Shown here piece by piece: positions 55,659-63,584 of a stretch of DNA of 64,000 bases. Source of the DNA: Bacteroidia bacterium (GTDB lineage Bacteria; Bacteroidota; Bacteroidia; B-17B0; Aurantibacillaceae); the NCBI GenBank assembly GCA_026003255.1, contig BPGX01000003.1:62001-126000 (forward strand), given 5' to 3'. The position numbers and the translations under genes were made by a program. The notes beneath the pieces are model-generated. The model did no database searches, had not been told where the DNA came from, and saw only the letters and a program-made list of their open reading frames with translations. Each line of letters begins with the position of its first letter. Positions within the stretch are counted from its first letter, which is position 1.

Positions 55659-56960
55659 ATGTCTCTGCATAAGATAGATAAATGGACGGCAATTGCTCTT
55701 GTGGTAGCGAATATGGTGGGGACTGGTGTATTTACCAGTTTGGGATTTCAATTATTGGAAATTCAAAGTGCATGGACAATTATTTTTTTATGGATTTTAG
55801 GTGGGATTATTGCGTTATGTGGGGCTTTTACGTATGCTGAAATTGGGTCTTATATTATTAAGAATGGTGGGGAGTATCAGTATTTGAGTAGTTTCTTTCA
55901 TCCGATGATGGGGTTTGTAGCTGGGGTTGTGTCGGTTGTTGTTGGTTTTGCTGCCCCTATTGCAGCGGCCTGTGTGGCATTTGGAAAATACTTTTCTTAC
56001 GCTTTTTTTTCGGAGAATCAAAAAGAATTGGAGAAGTTTATGGCCATTCTGGTTTTATCTGGCATTACTGGTATTCATTTATTGGGTTTAAAGGTGGGAG
56101 GTTTATTTCAAAAGTATGTTACATTGATTAAGATTGTGGTGATGCTGCTGTTTTTAATGGCTTTTTTTTTGCCGAATGCAAATCCTGAAATTTTTAGATG
56201 GGAAAAGCGTATTGTAGATGAAGTATTTTCATCGGCTTTTGCAGTGAGTTTAATTTATGTAAGTTATGCTTATTCTGGATGGAATGCTGCAGCATATATT
56301 TCTGCAGAAATAAAGAATCCTGAAAAAATTCTTTCAAAGGCGTTGATTGGCGGGACATTTCTGGTGATGATGATGTATGTATTGTTGAACTCTTGCTTTT
56401 TGTATTCCACGCCTGTTGAGGCATTAAAGGGCAATGTAGAGGTAGGAATTATCAGTGCACAATATATTTTTGGTAAATCGTTGGGGAGTTTGATAGGGTT
56501 ATTAATTGCAGGTTTGTTAGTATCTACGATTAGTTCAATGATGATGGCATCGCCGAGAGTATTAGCAAGTATGGGTGAGGACTTTAAGGTAATTTCAGTT
56601 TTTAATAAACGAAACAAATTTCATTCGCCATATATATCGGTGCTTACTATTGCCGTTATTTCAATGGTTATGATTGTATCTTCTACTTTTCAATGGTTAA
56701 TTAATTACATTGGTATTACCTTGATTATCTTTACTTTATTGACATCAGTGGGATTATTTGTTTTGAGAAAAAAAGAAAATTATTCTCCTGTTTTTAAAGT
56801 GCCTTTTTATCCTTTACCTTCTTTGGTTTTCATTTTTATGAATCTATGGATTTTAGTGTATGTTGGGAAGCAGGAGGTATCTGCGTTAATAATTTCTGTT
56901 GTAACAATTGGAGTGAGTGGTATTTTGTATGGTTTTATAAAATATCTTGAACGTAGATGA
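55659..56960 (+). CDS. APC family amino-acid permease
   Basis: A 433-aa transporter with about twelve helices. The unwound helix 1 motif is ANMVGTGVFTSLGFQL, where GTGVF binds the amino-acid carboxylate; GGIIALCGAFTYAEIGSYI and YSGWNAAAYISAEIKNPEKILSKALIGG are further APC signatures. The substrate cannot be read from sequence. The stop overlaps the start of the serine hydrolase by four bases (ATGA), so the two are coupled; whether it imports cell-wall amino acids freed by its neighbours is speculation. Confidence 0.92.
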   Translation: MSLHKIDKWTAIALVVANMVGTGVFTSLGFQLLEIQSAWTIIFLWILGGIIALCGAFTYAEIGSYIIKNGGEYQYLSSFFHPMMGFVAGVVSVVVGFAAPIAAACVAFGKYFSYAFFSENQKELEKFMAILVLSGITGIHLLGLKVGGLFQKYVTLIKIVVMLLFLMAFFLPNANPEIFRWEKRIVDEVFSSAFAVSLIYVSYAYSGWNAAAYISAEIKNPEKILSKALIGGTFLVMMMYVLLNSCFLYSTPVEALKGNVEVGIISAQYIFGKSLGSLIGLLIAGLLVSTISSMMMASPRVLASMGEDFKVISVFNKRNKFHSPYISVLTIAVISMVMIVSSTFQWLINYIGITLIIFTLLTSVGLFVLRKKENYSPVFKVPFYPLPSLVFIFMNLWILVYVGKQEVSALIISVVTIGVSGILYGFIKYLERR

Positions 56961-58195
56961 GAGTTAGGATATTGTTGATAGTAGTGGTAGTTGTTTGTAA
57001 GGGGTTAATGGCACAAGAGAATGTTTTAGATTCATTATTCAATCAATTACCTGTTAACTTGAAAAAGTTTATCGAAGATCCGAATAAGTATAGATTTCAA
57101 TGTATTTATACAAAGATTGATTATGATGCTGATAGTAGACCTTTGTTTAGAGATTATTATTTTAATTATTCAGATACAGTGTATAATTATCCAGCCAGTA
57201 TGGTGAAATTGCCTGCATCTGTTGTGGCATTGAAGAAATTAGAATTACTGAATAATAGTGAAGTAGATTGGGAAAGTCCTGTTTTAATGGATTCTTTGCA
57301 TTGTCAAAAGAGGGTAAAAAGTGATTCTATTGGCAGACCATATTATCCGCATTTAAAGAAATGGATAAAACGAATGTTGATTTTGAGTGACAATAATGCT
57401 TATACGAGAGTGTATGATTTTGAGAATTGCAGGACATTACACGAATGTTTAAAAGATTGGGGATTTACACAATCTCAAATAAAAAATAAATTTGTAACCA
57501 AATGTCAGAAGGATTCTTTGTATTTTACTCCAACGGTTTATATATTAAATCAAAGTGGAGATACTATTTATATTCAATACGCGGATTATAAGTGTCATTT
57601 TGATAGTTTGTACAAAAATTATTCAGTGGGCTATACTATCCGAATGGAAAAAAGGGGAAAAAGGATTGTTCGTCAACGCGTTCCGAAATCATTTGCTAAT
57701 CATAATGATTGGCCATTAGCATATTCGCATCAGCTTATGAAATATTTGATTTTTGATGATGATTTGAAAGTGTTGAATTTGAATAAATTGTATAAAGATT
57801 CTTTGATAAGATATTTAGGAAGTTATCCAAGGGAATATTCAGAACTGGAAGTAGATACAAATGATTATTATGACACGTGGAAAAAATTTTTTATATATGG
57901 TGCAAAATATAATCGAGTGAAAGCAGATACTTTACGAAACATAAATATTATTGGGCGGGCATACGGTTTTTTATCTGAAACCGCATATATTGTAGATTTC
58001 AAGAATAATGTTGATTTTCTTTTAAGTGCAACAATATATGTGAATCCTAATGAAATAATGGATGGAAAATATAATTATGAAGAAGCTTATGAATTATTTT
58101 ATCACATTAGCCGCTTGATTTACGAATATGAAAAACAATTTTCAAAAACAGTGAATAAATTTCGGTATTATGAAAATTTATTTCAAAAACAATAA
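56957..58195 (+). CDS. Serine hydrolase, class A beta-lactamase-like fold
   Basis: A 412-aa exported protein: signal peptide MRVRILLIVVVVVCKGLMAQ. It carries the SxxK motif of the beta-lactamase/DD-peptidase superfamily (S80-M-V-K83 in NYPASMVKLPASVVAL) and an SDN motif at 143-145 (MLILSDNNAYTRVYDF). A KTG-like third motif was not identified with certainty. It is about 130 residues longer than class A beta-lactamases, so a role in peptidoglycan or other ester hydrolysis is likelier than drug resistance. Its 3' end overlaps the following lipoprotein gene by 26 bases. Confidence 0.82.
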   Translation: MRVRILLIVVVVVCKGLMAQENVLDSLFNQLPVNLKKFIEDPNKYRFQCIYTKIDYDADSRPLFRDYYFNYSDTVYNYPASMVKLPASVVALKKLELLNNSEVDWESPVLMDSLHCQKRVKSDSIGRPYYPHLKKWIKRMLILSDNNAYTRVYDFENCRTLHECLKDWGFTQSQIKNKFVTKCQKDSLYFTPTVYILNQSGDTIYIQYADYKCHFDSLYKNYSVGYTIRMEKRGKRIVRQRVPKSFANHNDWPLAYSHQLMKYLIFDDDLKVLNLNKLYKDSLIRYLGSYPREYSELEVDTNDYYDTWKKFFIYGAKYNRVKADTLRNINIIGRAYGFLSETAYIVDFKNNVDFLLSATIYVNPNEIMDGKYNYEEAYELFYHISRLIYEYEKQFSKTVNKFRYYENLFQKQ

Positions 58196-59393
58196 GTTTA
58201 TTTTTGGGGCATTGGTCATAATGTTATATTCCTGTAATAATAGAGATTATAGCGATGAGACGAAAGTTATTAAACAAGATAACATAGATACACTTAAACA
58301 AAATCAAAACATCCCAAAAAATAGGTTTATTAAATCATGTGTCAAAATTCAATACAATTCAAATAATGAATGGAACAATACTATTTCTTTATTAACAGGA
58401 GATAAAAATACATTTAGATATAAAGCACTTTATGATTCAAGTTATTGGGAAATGTATCATGAGTTTATTGATATTTCATGGGGAAAGTTAGAGAGGCAAC
58501 GTTTAAGTAAAATAAAAAAATGGCGTGAACAGGAACTCGCTTTTGCAGATACATTAACACACACTATTTTTTATCCGTTTTCTGGACCTGATTTTCTGAC
58601 GGTTTCAGTTTTGTTTCCAAAAGCAGATACTTTTATTATGTTGGGACTTGAACCTGTGGGGGCTTTACCAGATTTTTCAAGAATGACTGCTGAACAACAA
58701 CAAAGTTATTTGTCTAATTTTTCAAATGCATTGGGTGATATTTTTGACAAAAGTTATTTTATTACAAGAAAGATGTTACATGATTTTCAATCGCAGAAAG
58801 TAAATGGACTCTTACCTGTGTTAGGTTTTTTTGTAAAGAATTTAAATTATGATATTGCCGACATAAAGTATTTTTACAAAGACAGTGCCAATCAGATAAA
58901 AGAAATGGATTATTATACAAAAGAAAAGATTAAACCAATGGGTGTAAAACTTACGGCAGTAAAGGATTCCTGTGCTAAAACAATTTATTATTTTCGCTAT
59001 AACGTAATGGACAAATATTTTAATGATAGTAGTAGTTTTTATAAGTTTTTGGATTCGTTTAAAAACTATGTAACATACATTAAAAGTGCGTCCTATTTAT
59101 TGCACAATCCTTTTATGTCCAATATGCGCAAGATGATATTGGAACATTCTGTTGCAATTTTGCAAGATGATACTGGAGTTCCATATAGGTTTTTGAGTGA
59201 TAGTACAAAGTGGCAATTAAGATTATACGGTGAGTATGATAAACCAGTGAAAGATTTTGGAAAAATGGGTTATCAGCCGGACCTTGCCAGACGAATGAAA
59301 GAGGATAGTATTCACATTCCAAAATTACCATTTCATTTAGGTTATCATTGGGGAAGTAAAAAAGATGTGTTAATTTTAGCCATTAAAAAATAA
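58170..59393 (+). CDS. Large lipoprotein of unknown function
   Basis: A 407-aa protein with a lipoprotein signal (MKIYFKNNKFIFGALVIMLYSCNNRDY, lipobox LYSC). The mature part contains PFSGPDFLTVSVLFPKADTFIMLGLEPVG, then a helical stretch, and later AILQDDTGVPYRFLSDSTKWQLRLYGEY and GYHWGSKKDVLILAI. I recall similar proteins as hypothetical outer-membrane lipoproteins in Bacteroidota, but no function is known. The start lies inside the serine hydrolase gene, with 26 bases of overlap, so they are very probably co-translated. It could be the hydrolase's membrane partner. Confidence 0.75.
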   Translation: MKIYFKNNKFIFGALVIMLYSCNNRDYSDETKVIKQDNIDTLKQNQNIPKNRFIKSCVKIQYNSNNEWNNTISLLTGDKNTFRYKALYDSSYWEMYHEFIDISWGKLERQRLSKIKKWREQELAFADTLTHTIFYPFSGPDFLTVSVLFPKADTFIMLGLEPVGALPDFSRMTAEQQQSYLSNFSNALGDIFDKSYFITRKMLHDFQSQKVNGLLPVLGFFVKNLNYDIADIKYFYKDSANQIKEMDYYTKEKIKPMGVKLTAVKDSCAKTIYYFRYNVMDKYFNDSSSFYKFLDSFKNYVTYIKSASYLLHNPFMSNMRKMILEHSVAILQDDTGVPYRFLSDSTKWQLRLYGEYDKPVKDFGKMGYQPDLARRMKEDSIHIPKLPFHLGYHWGSKKDVLILAIKK

Positions 59394-59405
59394 TAAACAA
59401 CTGAT

Positions 59406-59699
59406 ATGAATGAAGATGATAATATAAGAAAATTATCGGATGTATTTAAAGATTTGTTGAAGCAGGAAGGGTTGGAGGATAAAATTATTAAGGCAAAAGT
59501 GATTTCAATGTGGAAAGATGTTGTAGGGCCGCATATAGCAAGGAATACAAGTAGGTTAAAATTTCAGGATAATAAATTAATTGTTCACGTACACTCGGAT
59601 GCATTGAGAAATGAATTGATGTTTATGAAGCATCAAATTATTCAAAATCTGCATCAAACTGTTCAAAAAGAATTTATTGAAGATATACTTTTTTATTAA
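59406..59699 (+). CDS. DUF721/DciA-like protein
   Basis: A 97-aa protein with the family core IRKLSDVFKDLLKQEGLEDKI, VISMWKDVVGPHIARNTSRLKFQDNKLIVHVHSDALRNELMFMKHQIIQNLHQTV, that is, W-x-x-V-V-G-x-x-I-A followed by L-x-V-x-V-x-x-x-A/L-x-x-E-L. DciA is the ancestral loader of replicative helicase DnaB in bacteria without DnaC; Bacteroidota members of DUF721 are shorter and this role is presumed. It precedes the M28 peptidase by nine bases. Confidence 0.88.
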   Translation: MNEDDNIRKLSDVFKDLLKQEGLEDKIIKAKVISMWKDVVGPHIARNTSRLKFQDNKLIVHVHSDALRNELMFMKHQIIQNLHQTVQKEFIEDILFY

Positions 59700-59708
59700 A
59701 AGCATATT

Positions 59709-61070
59709 ATGAAAAAGATAATTCAGTATTTGATATTCATTCCATTGTTTCTTGCATCGCAAGAAAGAGAGGACAGTATAATGATTAATAAAATTTACGA
59801 TTACTTTTTAAGTGAATCCAATTGTTATGAAAATTTAAGGTATTTGTGTAAAAAAATAGGTCATCGATTAAGCGGTTCTGTAAATGCTCAAAAAGCAGTA
59901 GAATGGGCTTATAAAACGATGAAGCAAACAGGTGCAGATACAGTATATTTACAAAAAGTGAAGGTGCCTATATGGAAACGAGGATATACAGAATGCAAAT
60001 TAATGCTTAAAGACAAAAGTATTCCGATTAATGTACTTGCTCTTGGAAATTCGGTGAGTAGTGGAGAAAAAATAGTGGCAGAAATTATAGAAGTAAAAGA
60101 TGAAATTGAATTGGCTAAACTAGGTGAAGAAAAAGTAAAAAATAAAATAGTGTTTTTCAATGTAAAATTTAATCCGAAAAATGTTTCCACTTCTAAATCT
60201 TATGGAGAGTGTGTGAAATACAGATATATTGGTGCTTCTTATGCTGCAAAATATGGTGCAAAAGCGTGTTTGGTAAGAAGTATGACATTATGCAATAACC
60301 ATTCTCCTCATACAGGGAATATGTCGTATGATGATAAAATTTCAAAAGTAAAAATACCTGCATTAGCTGTAAGTTATAGAGATGCCGATACGATTGCATT
60401 ATTATTAAAAATTCATCCTGATGTGAAAATGGAATTGTATACTGAAAATTTTACATTGGATAGCGTAGAATCCTTCAACGTGATTGGAGAAGTGAAAGGA
60501 AGTAAATATCCGGATAGATTTATTACAATTGGCGGGCATCTGGATAGTTGGGATGTTGGAGAAGGTGCACACGATGATGGTGCAGGTATTGTACAAAGTA
60601 TAGAAGCGATTTATGTTTTCAAAAATATCTATCGTCCTAAGAATACTATTCGCGTTGTGGCATTTATGAATGAAGAAAACGGATTAATGGGTGGAAAAGT
60701 ATATGCTTTAGAAGCAAAGCGAAAAAATGAAAAGCACATAACAGCCATTGAAACTGATGCGGGTGGATTTACGCCAAGGTATATTGGAGTAGATACAACA
60801 AGAGGACTGTATCAACTATGTGAAAAATGGAATTCTTTATTTGAACCATATTATATTCAAATTAAAAAGGGTGGAGGCGGCGCAGATATTAGTCCACTTA
60901 AAAAATTATTAGGTATTCCATTGTGTGGATACGAACCAGACAATCAGAGGTATTTTGATATTCATCATACAAAAGAAGATGTTTTTGAAAATGTACATAA
61001 AAGAGAATTAGAATTGGGTGGTGCGGCAATTAGTGCGTTTGTGATGATGGTGGATAGGTATTTTGAGTGA
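59709..61070 (+). CDS. M28 family zinc aminopeptidase
   Basis: A 453-aa exported peptidase: signal peptide MKKIIQYLIFIPLFLASQ, PA-like inserted domain (VKNKIVFFNVKFNPKN; GASYAAKYGAKACLVRS) and M28 catalytic domain with both zincs' ligands in GGHLDSWDVGEGAHDDGAGIVQSIEA, FMNEENGLMGGKVYA (catalytic E-E), ETDAGGF and, at the end, YFDIHHTKEDVFENV. It resembles glutamate carboxypeptidase-like/aminopeptidase members that cut N-terminal residues outside the cytoplasm. The last gene of this run; followed by repeats. Confidence 0.93.
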   Translation: MKKIIQYLIFIPLFLASQEREDSIMINKIYDYFLSESNCYENLRYLCKKIGHRLSGSVNAQKAVEWAYKTMKQTGADTVYLQKVKVPIWKRGYTECKLMLKDKSIPINVLALGNSVSSGEKIVAEIIEVKDEIELAKLGEEKVKNKIVFFNVKFNPKNVSTSKSYGECVKYRYIGASYAAKYGAKACLVRSMTLCNNHSPHTGNMSYDDKISKVKIPALAVSYRDADTIALLLKIHPDVKMELYTENFTLDSVESFNVIGEVKGSKYPDRFITIGGHLDSWDVGEGAHDDGAGIVQSIEAIYVFKNIYRPKNTIRVVAFMNEENGLMGGKVYALEAKRKNEKHITAIETDAGGFTPRYIGVDTTRGLYQLCEKWNSLFEPYYIQIKKGGGGADISPLKKLLGIPLCGYEPDNQRYFDIHHTKEDVFENVHKRELELGGAAISAFVMMVDRYFE

Positions 61071-61296
61071 GGAGATGAGTTAATATAGTATGAGTTGAGT
61101 GTTATAAGTTTGAATTGAGAATTGTAAAATTTTACCACAGAGAAATATAAGAGGCATAGGAAATATTGTTTTGAAATCTATGTGTTCTATGTTGTAATTT
61201 CTATGTGTCTATGTGTTTTACATTGTTGTGAGTGATGAGTTGGGAGTTAAGAGTGATGAATTGTGAGTAGTAATGATGGAAATTCTTTAGAAGTAG
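61071..61296. repeat. Non-coding region with degenerate 'GAGTTGnGAGTT' and 'CTATGTGTCTATGTG' repeats
   Basis: No gene is seen between the M28 peptidase and the next gene. The region has TATGAGTTGAGTGTTATAAG-like units at both ends (for example 61089-61110 and 61229-61270) and a block with repeated TCTATGTG (61178-61216). The 22-base stretch 61194-61215 is identical to 63387-63408, and the alignment goes on, with changes, into the GAGTTGGGAGTT part. These are dispersed intergenic repeats and no function is evident. Confidence 0.7.
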
Positions 61297-61325
61297 TTGT
61301 GATTCAAAAAAAATGTGTATTTTTG
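61297..61325 (+). promoter_or_regulatory. Bacteroidota-type promoter for the 61.3-63.4 kb cluster
   Basis: TTG at 61297-61299 and TATTTTTG at 61318-61325 (TAnnTTTG), separated by 18 bases. The -7 box ends 25 bases before the ATG at 61351. Confidence 0.6.
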
Positions 61326-61350
61326 TAGTTAATAATAATTAGAATTAAAG

Positions 61351-61917
61351 ATGGATTTTAAAGTAAAAAAGGATAGTAAGTGTTTGGGCGCAGATGATAT
61401 ACTGGAACCTATGATTAGTATAAGGAAGTTTACAAGTAGCAGTGCGAGTGATGTAGGTGTGGAGTATTTTAGGGTGTATTCGGATGGGCGGATGTGGATG
61501 AAGAGTGGGGGAAGTAATGTGGCGATGTTTACTTTGAATGATGGGAGTAATGATGTGGTGCGGATATTTGGGAGTGGGAAGGTGGTGATAGGGAAAGAAA
61601 TAAAATACAGTACACATTCAGATGCCTTGTTGCAAGTGTCAGGAAAAATAGTTTCAAAAGAGTTTTTTGTAACGGTTCAAAATTGGTCTGATGATGTGTT
61701 TGAGATACATTATAAGTTGCCTGATTTATACGAATTAGAAAAATATTACAGGACCTATAAAACATTACCGGGAATTCCGAACGTAAAAGAGGTATTAAAT
61801 GATGGTGTAAATGTTGGAAAGTTAATACCACTTCTCTTGCGCAAAATAGAGGAGTTGACAATAATTGTAGTAAATCAACAAAAAGAAATAGATCAATTGA
61901 AAAAGAGTAATAAATGA
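61351..61917 (+). CDS. Fibre-like protein with C-terminal coiled coil, no signal peptide
   Basis: A 188-aa protein. The first half is Ser/Gly/Asp-rich and beta-like (SIRKFTSSSASDVGVEYFRVYSDGRMWMKSGGSN). The second half, HSDALLQVSGKIVSKEFFVTVQNWSDDVFE, PDLYELEKYYRTYKTLPGIPNVKEVLNDGVNVGKLIPLLLRKIEELTIIVVNQQKEIDQL, is a C-terminal module I know from many larger Bacteroidota surface or tail-fibre-like proteins, ending in a coiled coil. Those usually have an N-terminal signal peptide; none is present here, so it may be a truncated relic or a cytoplasmic form. It overlaps the next gene by four bases. Confidence 0.7.
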   Translation: MDFKVKKDSKCLGADDILEPMISIRKFTSSSASDVGVEYFRVYSDGRMWMKSGGSNVAMFTLNDGSNDVVRIFGSGKVVIGKEIKYSTHSDALLQVSGKIVSKEFFVTVQNWSDDVFEIHYKLPDLYELEKYYRTYKTLPGIPNVKEVLNDGVNVGKLIPLLLRKIEELTIIVVNQQKEIDQLKKSNK

Positions 61918-62738
61918 GAAAACTATCATCTATATATTTTGTTTTTCTTTTAATATGTCTTATGTTGCATCTTTATGGACAAAAGGATAGTAGTATTAAT
62001 ATGCATTCAAGTTGTTTTGTAGGTGGAGGATTAAATAAATATGAGGTAAGCAAAGAGAGGTATCAAAGGGGTGATAGGATACCAATTAGTAGTTATAAGT
62101 TTAATGCAGATTATTACTTGAATTTTGGCTATACATTTTTTTTGAAAAACCTATATTATTTGAGCGTTGGATTTGAATTTAATGATTTTGATAGAAAGTA
62201 TACACAACCGACTAGATCTCGTTTGATAAAAATTATTGATAGTTCACAATATAACAAAATTGTTGAAGAAAGAGAGGGGAGTAGTTATGAAGAATATTTA
62301 AAGATCAAATCATTAGGTATTTTAATTAGTGTGGGAAAGTGTTTCATAATGAATAACAAATTTTCTTTTTTGATAAAAATAAAAGGAAGTTTATTAGTTG
62401 ACTATAAAAATAATATTTGGTATACAGAGACAACGGCTATCACCAGAAATGTATATGACTCAAATTATGTATTGCTTGACGCAAATAAAATGATTTTATC
62501 GGATAAACGAACTGGTCAGATTTTATACAATAGCCACAAACAATTTAATTTATCAGATTTTTCTAATGTAAACATCAAGGCTGGTTTTCAATATAAAATA
62601 AATAAGAATATAGGATTCAATATGTTTTTTCACGTAGGTACATCACGATATTTGTTACTATTCTCTCATCCATATCACAAGTTATTTTATGGGATTAGTA
62701 TGGAGTTGAGTTATTTTTTTGAGAAGAAAAAAAATTAA
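61914..62738 (+). CDS. Outer-membrane beta-barrel protein, unknown
   Basis: A 274-aa protein: signal peptide MRKLSSIYFVFLLICLMLHLYGQ, then alternating amphipathic strands (YYLNFGYTFFLKNLYYLSVGFEFNDF; KIKSLGILISVGKCFIMNNKFSFLIKIKGSLLVDY; FSNVNIKAGFQYKINKNIGFNMFFHVG) and a terminal strand FYGISMELSYFF. This is the pattern of a barrel of about 8-10 strands. No named family. Its start overlaps the preceding gene (ATGA), and it probably forms an operon with its neighbours. Confidence 0.72.
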   Translation: MRKLSSIYFVFLLICLMLHLYGQKDSSINMHSSCFVGGGLNKYEVSKERYQRGDRIPISSYKFNADYYLNFGYTFFLKNLYYLSVGFEFNDFDRKYTQPTRSRLIKIIDSSQYNKIVEEREGSSYEEYLKIKSLGILISVGKCFIMNNKFSFLIKIKGSLLVDYKNNIWYTETTAITRNVYDSNYVLLDANKMILSDKRTGQILYNSHKQFNLSDFSNVNIKAGFQYKINKNIGFNMFFHVGTSRYLLLFSHPYHKLFYGISMELSYFFEKKKN

Positions 62739-62743
62739 ACTAT

Positions 62744-63418
62744 ATGCATCATTTAATAATTATATTTTGCTTTTTTGGAATTACAATTATAGTTAAAGTG
62801 TATTCACAACCGAATATAATACCGAATGGTGATTTTGAAAAAAGTAAATCATCTATCAGTTGTGCTGAGCTAGCCGGTTGTGATGATAATCAAAACCTTT
62901 TTAATAGTTTAATATATAATTGGGAGGCCGCTATTCATAATAATGATGCTGCTACTAAAAAATCTATTGGAGATATTTATTATATAGATGTTTCTATTGA
63001 GAAATGTGTTGAATTGGTGTTAAGTGATAATAGTTTTTGTAGTGTATTAATACCTTCTCCTTTGGCGTTTACAAATGGAACGAAGTTTGTGAGAATTAGA
63101 GCAGATGTGTATAAATGTAAAAATAATAAGAAATATAAACACGGGGCTATTGGTGTAGCTCTTGATAATGGTGCAACTTTTGTAAAAGATAAGAAGTATA
63201 TTATTAGATATAAAATAGCACCATTAAGATCTCGAAATTGCTCTTCATCAAGTGATGACATCTGTTCATACAATCAATTATACTGTCATATTCGTTTTTT
63301 TCTATCGGAAGAGGGACCAAAGAATTGGGATAAATCAACGAGTGATAAGCAGGAGTTGATTAATGTGAATTTTGCAAAAGATTTATGTAATTTCTATGTG
63401 TCTATGTGGTTTATGTAG
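62744..63418 (+). CDS. Secreted protein, probably truncated by a repeat at its 3' end
   Basis: A 224-aa protein with signal peptide (MHHLIIIFCFFGITIIVKVYSQ) and a domain start PNIIPNGDFEKSKSS, typical of carbohydrate-binding-like N-terminal modules in Bacteroidota surface proteins that normally continue into a T9SS sorting domain. Cysteines are plentiful. The last residues LCNFYVSMWFM and the stop TAG come from a sequence shared with the intergenic repeat at 61194-61215, so the native C-terminus is lost. No sorting signal remains, so surface attachment is unlikely. Function unknown. Confidence 0.68.
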   Translation: MHHLIIIFCFFGITIIVKVYSQPNIIPNGDFEKSKSSISCAELAGCDDNQNLFNSLIYNWEAAIHNNDAATKKSIGDIYYIDVSIEKCVELVLSDNSFCSVLIPSPLAFTNGTKFVRIRADVYKCKNNKKYKHGAIGVALDNGATFVKDKKYIIRYKIAPLRSRNCSSSSDDICSYNQLYCHIRFFLSEEGPKNWDKSTSDKQELINVNFAKDLCNFYVSMWFM

Positions 63419-63480
63419 TTATGAGTTATGAGTTGAGAATTTTGAGTTTAGAATTTGAATGTTATGTTTATTTTTATTGA
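63387..63480. repeat. Second copy of the 'CTATGTGTCTATGTG / GAGTTGAG' intergenic repeat
   Basis: 63387-63408 is identical to 61194-61215, followed by TTATGAGTTATGAGTTGAGAAT-like sequence aligned with 61220-61260. It supplies the last codons and stop of the preceding gene and runs toward purN. Confidence 0.7.
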
Positions 63481-63584
63481 AAAATGAGTATATAGACAGA
63501 TGTGAGAATGAGGAATTTTTTAATAAACAAAATATTTCAGAATGAAGGATTTAAATACGAATTTTGCGGTGTAAATTTATTTTA

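Noticed and set aside
61351-63418. Prophage remnant, suggested by the tail-fibre-like module
   Set aside because: No other phage gene is present. The module also occurs in cellular surface proteins, and the neighbours are an outer-membrane barrel and a secreted protein.
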